64,000 nt of DNA, from assembly GCF_002902905.1 (NCBI RefSeq), contig NZ_CP026124.1, forward strand, positions 3,286,001-3,350,000, given 5' to 3'. The position numbers were made by a program, and so were the translations under genes. Source of the DNA: Achromobacter sp. AONIH1 (lineage in GTDB: Bacteria > Pseudomonadota > Gammaproteobacteria > Burkholderiales > Burkholderiaceae_B). A model generated the notes under the pieces. The model was not told the DNA's origin. It made no database searches and worked only from the letters and a program-made list of their open reading frames with translations. Of this stretch, positions 10,531-19,976 are shown piece after piece; within the stretch, counting starts at the first letter, position 1, and each line of letters starts with the position of its first letter.

Positions 10531-11349
10531 GTGGATGTGACGATGGTGATCTGCCTGCTGGCGCTGGGCGCGGCGGCGGGCTTCGCGGCGGGTTTGCTCG
10601 GCATAGGCGGAGGCATGGTGCTGGTGCCGTTCCTGACCATGCTGTTCAGCTGGAAGGGCATGCCGGCCGACCTGGTGGTGCACGCGGCCATCGCCACGTC
10701 CATGACCTCGATCCTGTTCACCTCGATCTCCAGCGTGCGCGCGCACCAGCAGCGCGGCACCATCAAATGGGGCATCGTCGCCGCGATGGCGCCGGGCATC
10801 ATCATTGGCGGCCTGCTGTCGGGCGGCGCGGTGTTCGCCGCGCTCAGCTCGCACTGGCTGTCGCTGTTCTTCGCGCTGTTCGTGGGCTATTCCGGCTGGA
10901 GCATGCTGCGCAACAAGAAACCCAAGCCCAGCCGCCAGATGCCCGGCGTCGCGGGCACCAGCGCGGCCGGCGTGGGCATCGGTTTCCTGTCGGGCCTGGT
11001 GGGCGCCGGCGGCGGCTTCCTGTCCGTGCCCTTCATGGTCTGGTGCAACGTGGCCCTGCACAACGCCGTGTCCACCTCGGCGGCGCTGGGCTTTCCCATC
11101 GCGCTGGCCAATAGCGCGGGCTATGTGGTGTCGGGCCTGAATGAGTCCGTCTCGCGTCCGGGCATGCTGGGCTATATCTACTGGCCGGCGCTGATCGCGC
11201 TGGTCTGCGCCAGCGTGCTGACCGCGCCGCTGGGCGCGCGCATGGCGCATCGCCTGCCGGTGGCCACGCTGAAGAAGGTGTTCGCCTGCCTGCTGTTCGC
11301 GCTGTCGGCGTACATGCTGTTCAAGGCCGGGCAGGCGTTTAGCGTCTGA
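10531..11349 (+). CDS. TSUP-family (TauE/SafE) sulfite/organosulfonate exporter-like permease
   Basis: A 272-residue membrane protein with about eight hydrophobic segments and the paired internal repeats of the TauE/SafE family: GFAAGLLGIGGGMVLVPFL near the N-terminus and GIGFLSGLVGAGGGFLSVPF at the middle. Such proteins move sulfite, sulfoacetate or other sulfur-containing or C2 anions. I use the GTG at 10531, preceded by a GGGGAGAGAG ribosome binding site. The gene stands alone between the mnmA terminator and a pair of extragenic repeats. The substrate is unknown. Confidence 0.9.
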   Translation: MDVTMVICLLALGAAAGFAAGLLGIGGGMVLVPFLTMLFSWKGMPADLVVHAAIATSMTSILFTSISSVRAHQQRGTIKWGIVAAMAPGIIIGGLLSGGAVFAALSSHWLSLFFALFVGYSGWSMLRNKKPKPSRQMPGVAGTSAAGVGIGFLSGLVGAGGGFLSVPFMVWCNVALHNAVSTSAALGFPIALANSAGYVVSGLNESVSRPGMLGYIYWPALIALVCASVLTAPLGARMAHRLPVATLKKVFACLLFALSAYMLFKAGQAFSV

Positions 11350-11400
11350 AAGACGAAGGTAAGCAGTATGTGCCCGTGGGGTCGCGCGGAGCCGGCTTTG

Positions 11401-11456
11401 CCGGTCCGCAGCGACGCCCCCTTGAGGGGGAGCGCGCAGCGCTTCGGGGGTGGGTT
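11401..11456 (+). repeat. Extragenic GC-rich repeat, copy 1
   Basis: About 56 bp beginning CCGGTCCGCAGCGACG and ending GGGGGTGGGTT, with an internal CCCCCTTGAGGGGG palindrome. A second copy starts 63 bp further on. Similar short repeats occur between genes in Bordetella and related genomes (from general knowledge). Confidence 0.75.
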
Positions 11457-11463
11457 CCGCCCT

Positions 11464-11518
11464 CCGGTCCGCAGCGACGCCCCCTTGAGGGGGAAGCGCG
11501 TAGCGCTGCGGGGGTGGG

Positions 11519-11520
<2 letters not shown>
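11464..11520 (+). repeat. Extragenic GC-rich repeat, copy 2, overlapping the GST stop codon
   Basis: About 57 bp, nearly identical to the copy at 11401 and containing the same CCCCCTTGAGGGGG palindrome. Its final TT forms part of the stop codon of the leftward glutathione S-transferase gene, so the repeat reaches exactly to the 3' end of that gene. Confidence 0.75.
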
Positions 11521-13661
<2,141 letters not shown>

Positions 13662-13675
13662 TCCGAGTCCGTCCG

Positions 13676-13694
13676 CCGCGCGCGGGGCGCGCGG
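13676..13694 (+). terminator. Hairpin after purB
   Basis: CCGCGCGC (13676-13683) and GCGCGCGG (13687-13694) form an 8-bp stem with a GGG loop, followed by CATTCTTGTTT. It lies 15 bp after the purB stop and 30 bp before the cytochrome c' start. Confidence 0.6.
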
Positions 13695-13723
13695 CATTCT
13701 TGTTTCATTCACGGGAGATTGTT

Positions 13724-14182
13724 ATGAAGAAGTTGTCCATGCTCGCCGCGCTGGCCTGTATGACCGTGGGCCCGCTGCTGGCCACGTCCGCCCAGGCGCA
13801 GTTCGCCAAGCCCGAGGACGCGGTCAAGTACCGCCAGTCGGCGCTTTCGCTGATGGCCTCGCACTTCGGTCGCATGACGCCGGTGATCAAGGGCCAGGCG
13901 CCCTACGATGCCGCGCAGATCAAGGCCAACGTCGAAGTCCTGAAGACCCTGTCGGCTCTGCCGTGGACGGCCTTCGGCGCGGGCACGGAAGGCGGCGACG
14001 CCCGTCCCGAGATCTGGAGCGATGCCGCCGGGTTCAAGCAGAAGCAGCAGGCCTTCCAGGACAACATCGTCAAGCTCTCGGCCGCCGCCGATGCCGGCGA
14101 CCTGGACAAGCTGCGCGCCGCCTTCGGCGACGTGGGCGCGAGCTGCAAGGCTTGCCACGACTCGTACCGCAAGAAGAAGTAA
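13724..14182 (+). CDS. Cytochrome c' (periplasmic class II c-type cytochrome)
   Basis: A 152-residue exported protein. A signal peptide runs to about residue 26 (ATSAQA-QFAKPEDA), and the single haem motif CKACH lies at residues 141-145 near the C-terminus, the hallmark of cytochrome c' (PF01322), a four-helix bundle that binds NO and CO. I start at the ATG at 13724 because a GGGAGA ribosome binding site precedes it and the signal peptide then has the usual length. The convergent downstream gene encodes a cytochrome b561, a frequent partner of cytochrome c'. Confidence 0.93.
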   Translation: MKKLSMLAALACMTVGPLLATSAQAQFAKPEDAVKYRQSALSLMASHFGRMTPVIKGQAPYDAAQIKANVEVLKTLSALPWTAFGAGTEGGDARPEIWSDAAGFKQKQQAFQDNIVKLSAAADAGDLDKLRAAFGDVGASCKACHDSYRKKK

Positions 14183-14214
14183 GCCGTCGCGGGCCTCACG
14201 CCCGTGTCGATGCA

Positions 14215-14243
14215 ACGCCCCCAGGCCGCGCGCCTCGGGGGTG
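14215..14243 (+). terminator. Intrinsic terminator after cytochrome c'
   Basis: ACGCCCCC and GGGGGTGT arms, with AGG/CCT pairing inside, form a stem followed by a TTTTT run. It lies about 33 bp past the cytochrome c' stop. Confidence 0.7.
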
Positions 14244-14272
14244 TTTTTCATTGCGCGCCGCCCGCAATGAAA

Positions 14273-14299
14273 AAGCCGCCCGGATCATCCGGGCGGCTT
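14273..14299. terminator. Bidirectional terminator between convergent cytochrome genes
   Basis: AAGCCGCCCGGAT and ATCCGGGCGGCTT form a near-perfect hairpin. AAAAA precedes it and a T-rich tract follows, so it could stop transcripts from both cytochrome c' and the facing cytochrome b561 gene. Confidence 0.75.
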
Positions 14300-14337
14300 G
14301 CTCTGCGTTTTGTATGTCGTCGTGGCGTCTGAGCGGC

Positions 14338-15030
14338 TCAGGAGAACGACATGTCTGCGGCGATCTCAAGCGAGCGGATCCACAGCACCAATCCGGTCAC
14401 CATGGCCGCCAGCAGCAGCGCGCGCAGCCAGACGGCGGCGCCATTGTCGGCCGGTGGCGTGCCGGGCGGCACGTCCCTGGCATCGGCCTTGCCGGTGATG
14501 ATGGCGCGCACCAGGCGCTTGCGGCGCACCAGCGCGTACCAGGCCACGGCCAGCATGTGCAGCGCGACCAGTCCGATGATGACCCACTCGTTGAGCTTGT
14601 GCCAGGACGTCATTGCGCCGGCAGTGGCTTCGGCGACGTGGCCGTACAGCGGCCCTTGCACCATGATGTCGTCGGAGGTGAACAGGCCGCTGACCGCCTG
14701 GAAGCCCAGCACCAGCAGCAGCGCCAGCACCGACAGCGCCCCCAGCGGATTGTGCCCGGCGGGCGCGGCGGCCCCTTTCAGGTAGCGGGCCACGGCCGCG
14801 GGGCCGCGCAGGAACTGGCTGAAACGCGCATAGCGCGGGCCGATGAAGCCCCAGATGAGGCGGAACAGGAGCAGGCCCAGCGTCGCGCAGCCGAAGCGTA
14901 TGTGCCAGTCCATGTAGAGTCCGCCGAGCTTGACGGTGACGAACGCGCCCACGATACAGACGACCAGCGCCCAGTGGAACAGTCGGGTGGGGAGGTCCCA
15001 GATCAGGACGGCTTGGCGGTTGTTCTGCAT
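14338..15030 (-). CDS. Cytochrome b561 (prokaryotic, di-haem membrane cytochrome)
   Basis: A 230-residue membrane protein with four main hydrophobic helices and histidines placed as in bacterial cytochrome b561/hydrogenase-type b cytochromes: VLIWDLPTRLFHWALV near the N-terminus, DWHIRFGCATLGLLLFRLIWG, and LVALHMLAVAWYALVRR. It probably passes electrons from quinol to a periplasmic c-type cytochrome; the convergent cytochrome c' is the obvious candidate. The ATG at 15030 gives the family-typical start. Confidence 0.92.
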   Translation of the reverse strand: MQNNRQAVLIWDLPTRLFHWALVVCIVGAFVTVKLGGLYMDWHIRFGCATLGLLLFRLIWGFIGPRYARFSQFLRGPAAVARYLKGAAAPAGHNPLGALSVLALLLVLGFQAVSGLFTSDDIMVQGPLYGHVAEATAGAMTSWHKLNEWVIIGLVALHMLAVAWYALVRRKRLVRAIITGKADARDVPPGTPPADNGAAVWLRALLLAAMVTGLVLWIRSLEIAADMSFS

Positions 15031-15118
15031 GGTCGGATCCGCGAGAAAAAAAGCTGCTGCGACTGTATCACGCGGAAATCAGGCCGCCGCCCGGGCGGGC
15101 GGAGGTGTTTGCGCGGAC

Positions 15119-15394
15119 TCAGGCCGCGCGGCGGACGGACTCGATGCGATGCACGTGCTCGTGGCGGAAGCGGATGCGCTGGGCGGGCGTCTTCTGCGCC
15201 GCGCCGGCCGGCAGGACTTCCGTCGTGTAGGTCGTCATGCCGTCGATGGGCGCGTTGAAGATGACCGCGGCGCGGATCGCCGGACCATTGGCCGGTTGCA
15301 GGTACACGATGTCGCCGATGTGGATCGGCATGTCGTCCAGCTGCGTGTGGGCCGGGCGTCGGATCAGGTCCGAGGTGGTGAAGCGAGTATTCAT
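15119..15394 (-). CDS. Small conserved-looking hypothetical protein
   Basis: A 91-residue soluble protein that I do not recognise. It contains the segment IHIGDIVYLQPANGPAIRAAVI, suggesting a small beta-barrel, and a C-terminal stretch RIRFRHEHVHRIESVRRAA rich in Arg and His. Codon use is like that of the neighbours. It stands alone, 89 bp upstream of cytochrome b561 on the same strand, so co-transcription is possible. An extended region without convincing genes lies on its other side. Confidence 0.6.
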   Translation of the reverse strand: MNTRFTTSDLIRRPAHTQLDDMPIHIGDIVYLQPANGPAIRAAVIFNAPIDGMTTYTTEVLPAGAAQKTPAQRIRFRHEHVHRIESVRRAA

Positions 15395-16369
15395 AGGGTG
15401 TTCTCTTTGAAGTTCTTGTTATGGAAAAAGCGGTGTCCGGCCTGGCCATGGCGCCGCGCGGATTCAATATTTCCGCGCCGTGGCGTCATTGGCCCGATCG
15501 CGACGTTTCGCGTCGGATCCCAGGACAGACACTAAGGCATTGCCATGACGCCTGTATTGCGCCGGATCATGGCGCGCAGGAGCAAGGCGGTTCGCGCGCG
15601 CCGGCGCAGTCTCCGGCGTTGCGCACCCTGAGGCGGGACGCGGCATCCGGCAATGGGCCGGCGGGCGCGTACGCGGCATGGGCGTTGCTGGGCGGCTTGG
15701 GCCGTCCCGGTTGGTCCGGGATGTACTCCCAGAATCCCCGAGGGTGGAAAACCGGACTGGCGGTTTTCCAGCGGGGCGCGGAATGCGCCGCGTTGCTGCT
15801 GTCGGGCCGGCACGACAAGGTGTCCGATCGTCGAGCGCCGTGGCGCCATGTGGCTTGCGCAAGGCTGGGCAAGGGCCGGGCCGGCAAGCGCAGGGATGTG
15901 CCGCTCAAGGCGGCGGGCGGGCCGAAAGGAACCGGTCTTGGTCCGTTCTTTTCTGGTCCGGAAGATTCCGACCCGTCGTGCTTGTTCTTCTTTCCGGCAT
16001 GCCGTGGGCTTTACGCGGCATGTGGATCCGGGCCTACGCTCGTCTGCCCGTAATGGATGCAGCCGTCGCCATTGGGTTGGCTTTCGAGTGCGTTCCGGAT
16101 CCGGGTTGGCTTTCCGCTGTCGTATGCGCTAAGCCACGCGCCTTTGCCATGTGCTTTTGCCATCAGCCGGCGCGCCGCAGGTTTTGCGCGGCGAGCTTTG
16201 TGCTTTGCTTGTGCCTTGGCCGCATGCCTGGGATTCAGTGCCCTGGATCCGGTCCTGCCGGTTGCCTTTTTTATTTAGAAGAACGTAGGCAACAAACGAT
16301 CATATCCCAACTTTCGATGAAAATCAAGAGCTTGGGGCGAATCGCAGCGAAAGGACCGGACTCTCCCGG
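15395..16369. other. About 970 bp with no convincing gene
   Basis: Open frames here on both strands are short on recognisable motifs and have compositions typical of out-of-frame GC-rich DNA (many Arg, Pro, Gly). A strong isolated hairpin lies at 15745-15770. The right end (about 16260-16340) turns AT-richer, around TTTTTTATTTAGAAG, and could hold a promoter or a small RNA. I see no tRNA, rRNA or insertion sequence. Confidence 0.5.
15745..15770. repeat. Perfect 10-bp inverted repeat in the gene-free stretch
   Basis: TGGAAAACCG (15745-15754) and CGGTTTTCCA (15761-15770) flank a 6-nt loop GACTGG. No T run follows on either side, so it is not a standard terminator. Confidence 0.6.
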
Positions 16370-16726
16370 TCAATGCGTCGTCGGGCTCGCCTGACGCTGC
16401 GCCTCGATGATCAGGCCTTCCAGTCGCGGCGACATGCGCAGCGCCACGTGCGCGGCGGTCGAGCCGTCGGGCAGTTGCTGGGTTTCCAGGGCCAGCCCGA
16501 TCGCTTCGCCGTCGAACGCCTCGGGCGCGGCCTGGATCTCGACGTAGCGCGCCAGCAACGCGTCCACCGCCTTCTGCGCGTCCGCCAGCGCTTCCTCTGA
16601 CAGCCGGCCGTCGCCCAGGTACTGGTTGACCACGCGGGCCAGGTCGTTCATGAAGAACAGCAGGGCGGCCGCGCCGCGACAATCGGGCTGGGCGAAGCCC
16701 CAGTCGGAGGAAGTGTTCGAGCTCAT
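16370..16726 (-). CDS. Hypothetical 118-residue helical protein
   Basis: I do not recognise a named family. The sequence is soluble and largely helical (NDLARVVNQYLGDGRLSEEA, then ALADAQKAVDALLARYVEIQ), ending in a beta-like segment with SPRLEGLIIEAQRQ. I choose the ATG at 16726, after which charge and composition look like a real protein; the frame upstream of it overlaps the divergent GNAT gene's promoter region and looks non-coding. It is transcribed away from the acetyltransferase gene, with 130 bp between the starts. Confidence 0.7.
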   Translation of the reverse strand: MSSNTSSDWGFAQPDCRGAAALLFFMNDLARVVNQYLGDGRLSEEALADAQKAVDALLARYVEIQAAPEAFDGEAIGLALETQQLPDGSTAAHVALRMSPRLEGLIIEAQRQASPTTH

Positions 16727-16856
16727 GGGTGAATGCGGGTCGATGCGGCCGCCGGGGCCGGAAGCCGCTGATTGTAGGGGATGCGCGGCTGCCGCCGGTT
16801 GGCCCGCGCCGTCCGCGCCGGCAGGCGGCCGTGCTTTGCGGCATACTCTGTGCCCC

Positions 16857-17366
16857 ATGACCGTCCGACCCGCTCTTCTTGCCGATATTCCCAGCCTTGC
16901 CGCCGTCGAGCGCTCGGCTGCCGCGCGTTTCGCCGGCACGCCCATGCGCTGGGCCGTCGAGGGCGATACCTTGCCCGCGGATGTCCTGCGCCAGGCGCAG
17001 GCCGCCGGGCTGCTATGGGTAGCCGAGGCCGACGGCCAGCCGGGCGGGTTCGCGCTGGCCGAACCCATGGATGGGTCGTTGTTCCTGCTGGAGATGTCCG
17101 TGGCCTTGCCGCAGCAGGGGCGCGGGCTGGGCTCGGCGCTGCTGGCGGCGGTGATCGCGCACGCCCGCGATTGCGGCTACGCCTCCCTGTTGCTGACCAC
17201 CGACCGCGAATTGTCCTGGAACGGGCCGTACTATCGACGCCGGGGTTTCTCCGAGCTGGGGCCCGGGCGCCATGGTCCGGGCCTGCGGGCCCGGCTGGAC
17301 GAAGAGGCCGCGGCGGGCTTCGATCCCGCGCGGCGGGTGGCGATGGCGCATGACCTGCGGCCATGA
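16857..17366 (+). CDS. GNAT-family N-acetyltransferase
   Basis: A 169-residue acetyltransferase with the acetyl-CoA binding motif A visible as LPQQGRGLGSALLAAVIAHA (Q/R-x-x-G-x-G/A at about residue 85), preceded by the beta-4 strand LFLLEMSVAL and followed by YRRRGFSELGPG near the end. The substrate is unknown. The start at 16857 gives a typical N-terminus (MTVRPALLADIPSLAAVERS). It is a single gene, divergent from the 118-residue hypothetical. Confidence 0.88.
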   Translation: MTVRPALLADIPSLAAVERSAAARFAGTPMRWAVEGDTLPADVLRQAQAAGLLWVAEADGQPGGFALAEPMDGSLFLLEMSVALPQQGRGLGSALLAAVIAHARDCGYASLLLTTDRELSWNGPYYRRRGFSELGPGRHGPGLRARLDEEAAAGFDPARRVAMAHDLRP

Positions 17367-17550
17367 GCGGCGCGGGCCTGTGTCATATCGCTTCGATGGC
17401 AACAAATTCCGCCCGCGGCCAGCGGTGGGTCGGGGCTTCGGGATAATTGGTGTCACGTAGAGTCGCAGGCGGCGCGGCAAGGCATGAAGCCATGCGCGGC
17501 CGCTGGCGACGCGGATTGCCTGGTTCGGCATGCGGAATAGGAGGGTAGGC

Positions 17551-18369
17551 ATGGCTTGGCTGCGTGTATGCCTGATAGGCCTGATCGCGGCGTTGGCGCT
17601 GCTGCTGGGCGCCTGCGGCAATCGCGAGCCCGAGGCGCGCGCCGCCTTCATCGCGCTGCTGCAGAGCCGCAGCGAGGCCGCCGCCGGCGGACCGGTCGCC
17701 CTGCCGTCCCTGAGCAAGGAAGAGCGGCAGGCGCTGGGCGATTACGCGCAAGCCTACGGCATCATGTCGGACTACCAGGCCGAGCTGCGCAAGGCCGCGC
17801 AGCCGCTGCGCGAGGTGTTGGCCACCGAGACGCTGCGCTCGGTCGGCGATATCGTCGCGCGCCATGACGCGCTGACGCTGGCCCGCAAGACGCTGCAGGC
17901 CAATGTTGCGGCCGTGCGCGAGGCGCGCGCGCGGGCGGACAAGGCCCGTTCCTCGCTGGAACTGCCGCCCGATCTGGCGCCCGCCTATGACGGCGTGTAC
18001 GACGAATCCCTGACCGCCCCCGCCAACGAGCTGCTGGCCGCGGCCGACACGCTGGATGCCGTGGCGCGCGACGCGCTCGCCATCGCCGATTTCGTGGCGG
18101 CGAACGCTGCGGGCATCGAACTGGCCGGGGGCCAGGCGCGCGTGGCCACGCCTTCGCTGCAACAGGCGCTGAACCTGCGCCTGCAAGGCCTGAACGCGCA
18201 ATCGGACGATCTGGAGCGGGCTCGGGAACAGATCCGTCGGGCGGTGGGTCCGAGCCTGACGGATCCGGCGGCGACGCCCTCGGCCGGGGCGGCGTCGACG
18301 CCTGCGACGGGTGTGGTGTCGGCGCCTGCGGCCGGGTCCGCGGCGGCGCCCGCGGCGGTTCGGCGCTAG
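17551..18369 (+). CDS. DUF3053 (YiaF-like) lipoprotein
   Basis: A 272-residue protein whose N-terminus is a lipoprotein signal peptide with the lipobox LLGAC (cysteine near residue 27). The mature region resembles enterobacterial YiaF (DUF3053): NREPEARAAFIALLQSR, then the LPSLSKEERQALGDYAQAYG segment. The C-terminal ~35 residues are a low-complexity Ala/Pro/Thr/Ser tail. I use the ATG at 17551 because an AGGAGGG site lies 7 bp upstream, rather than the ATG at 17530. The function is unknown. It is 99 bp upstream of an AI-2E-family permease gene on the same strand. Confidence 0.82.
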   Translation: MAWLRVCLIGLIAALALLLGACGNREPEARAAFIALLQSRSEAAAGGPVALPSLSKEERQALGDYAQAYGIMSDYQAELRKAAQPLREVLATETLRSVGDIVARHDALTLARKTLQANVAAVREARARADKARSSLELPPDLAPAYDGVYDESLTAPANELLAAADTLDAVARDALAIADFVAANAAGIELAGGQARVATPSLQQALNLRLQGLNAQSDDLERAREQIRRAVGPSLTDPAATPSAGAASTPATGVVSAPAAGSAAAPAAVRR

Positions 18370-18467
18370 CGCTTCCGGGCCCAACCAGACCGGACCGTCG
18401 GCGGGCGCTGCGACACCGGCTTTGTACAATGCGTTTCTCGCGGCGCCAGCCGCAACAGGGATCGACC

Positions 18468-19559
18468 ATGAGCCAATCCTCCAGCCTGCACTACCGCGTC
18501 TTCCTGCTTCTGCTGGCCGGCGTCACCCTCGCGTTCGCCTGGCTGCTGTGGCCGTTCTACGGCGCGGTGTTCTGGGGCGCCATCCTCGCCATCATCTTCG
18601 CGCCGCTGCAGCGGCGGCTGAGCGCGCGCCTGGGCGGCCGGCGCAACATGGCGGCGCTGATCACCTTGCTGCTGGTCCTGCTGCTGGTGATCATGCCGGT
18701 CGCCTTCATCAGCGGTTCGCTGGTGCGCGAAGGCGCCAATCTCTACCAGAGCATCAAGTCCGGGCAGCTGAATTTCGGCGCCTATTTCCAGCAGGCCATG
18801 GAGGCGCTGCCGCCATCGGTGCATGACCTCCTGGCGCGCTTCGACCTGGCGGACATCCCCAGCCTGCAGGAAAAACTCAGCGCCGGCGCGATGCAGGTCA
18901 GCCAGTTCCTGGCGACGCAGGCGCTGAGCATCGGGCAGGACACGTTCCAGTTCGTGATCAGCTTCGGCATCATGCTGTACCTGCTGTTCTTCCTGCTGCG
19001 CGACGGGCCCCGCCTGTCGGCGCGCATCAGCCGCGCCATTCCGCTGAGCGAGACCCACAAGCATCACCTGCTGCTCAAGTTCACCACCGTGGTGCGCGCG
19101 ACCGTCAAGGGCAACATCGCCGTGGCCGCGTCGCAGGGTGCGTTGGGCGGGATCATGTTCTCGATCCTGGGCATCCAGGGCGCCATGCTGTGGGGCGTGA
19201 TCATGGCCTTCCTGTCGCTGCTGCCGGCGGTGGGCGCGGGCCTGATCTGGGCGCCGGTGGCGATCTATTTCCTCTTGACCGGCGCGACGGTCAAGGGCGT
19301 GGTGCTGATCCTGTTCGGCGTGCTGGTCATCGGCATGGTGGACAACATCCTGCGCCCGGTCCTGGTCGGCAAGGACACCAAGATGCCGGACTACGCCGTG
19401 CTGATCTCCACGCTGGGCGGCATGGCCTTGTTCGGCCTGAACGGTTTCGTCATCGGTCCCTTGATCGCCGCCTTGTTCATGGCGTGCTGGGACCTGTTCG
19501 CGCCCGCGCCGGAAGAGCCGGCGGCGCGGCCGGCAGAGGCGCCGACCCAGCAGGAATAG
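18468..19559 (+). CDS. AI-2E transporter family permease
   Basis: A 363-residue membrane protein of the AI-2E/PerM/YdiK family (PF01594). Hydrophobic helices occur near residues 9-60, 145-175 and in the C-terminal half, with the family features LRDGPRLSARI in the middle and LPAVGAGLIWAPVAIYFLLTG followed by VDNILRPVLVGKDTKMPD toward the end. Members have been linked to autoinducer-2, sodium-proton exchange or other export, so the substrate is open. Start at the ATG at 18468; a GGGATCG stretch just upstream is a weak ribosome binding site. Confidence 0.92.
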   Translation: MSQSSSLHYRVFLLLLAGVTLAFAWLLWPFYGAVFWGAILAIIFAPLQRRLSARLGGRRNMAALITLLLVLLLVIMPVAFISGSLVREGANLYQSIKSGQLNFGAYFQQAMEALPPSVHDLLARFDLADIPSLQEKLSAGAMQVSQFLATQALSIGQDTFQFVISFGIMLYLLFFLLRDGPRLSARISRAIPLSETHKHHLLLKFTTVVRATVKGNIAVAASQGALGGIMFSILGIQGAMLWGVIMAFLSLLPAVGAGLIWAPVAIYFLLTGATVKGVVLILFGVLVIGMVDNILRPVLVGKDTKMPDYAVLISTLGGMALFGLNGFVIGPLIAALFMACWDLFAPAPEEPAARPAEAPTQQE

Positions 19560-19660
19560 CGTCTTCGAGCCGGGCCCGGCAGGCCTTGTTCCGTCTTCGC
19601 CACGGAACCGGGCCGGCCATGGCCGCGATGGCCGGCAGCATCGATAGGGAGCGCATCGTC

Positions 19661-19882
19661 ATGGAATGGAAACCGCAACGGTCCGGCTGGATCGAAGAGC
19701 GCAATTTCGACATCGAGTTCGCCGAAACCCCCGAGGGCTATCACGTCCGCGTGCGGGTGCTGGGCTTTCCGCCGCTGGAGGATACCAAGAACGTGTACCC
19801 GAACGCCGCGCTGGCCGAGAAGGGCGCGTTGGCGCTGCTGAGCAGCCAGTTCCCCGGCACGCCGGACCTGGAAGACGCGTAG
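19661..19882 (+). CDS. Small hypothetical protein
   Basis: A 73-residue soluble protein beginning MEWKPQRSGWIEERNFDIEF; not assigned to a family. It has a compact alternating strand/helix pattern (FDIEFAETPEGYHVRVRVLG, ending in AEKGALALLSSQFPGTPDLEDA). The ATG at 19661 is chosen because recognisable protein-like sequence starts there; an in-frame ATG lies about 14 codons earlier and the AGGGAG element 14 bp upstream is an imperfect ribosome binding site. It lies between the permease gene and the convergent DUF4153 gene. Confidence 0.6.
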   Translation: MEWKPQRSGWIEERNFDIEFAETPEGYHVRVRVLGFPPLEDTKNVYPNAALAEKGALALLSSQFPGTPDLEDA

Positions 19883-19976
19883 GCGTATCGCGGACCGGGG
19901 CAGGGCCGCCGCCTGCGATGCAGGCAACCCGGCCAGCCATTGAGGCCGGGCGCCGCGGCGGCGCCCCTTGCCCCTT

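Noticed and set aside
15421..16053. Long forward open frame in the gene-free stretch
   Set aside because: No motifs, Arg/Pro/Gly-rich composition typical of an out-of-frame GC-rich sequence, and several equally long frames overlap it.
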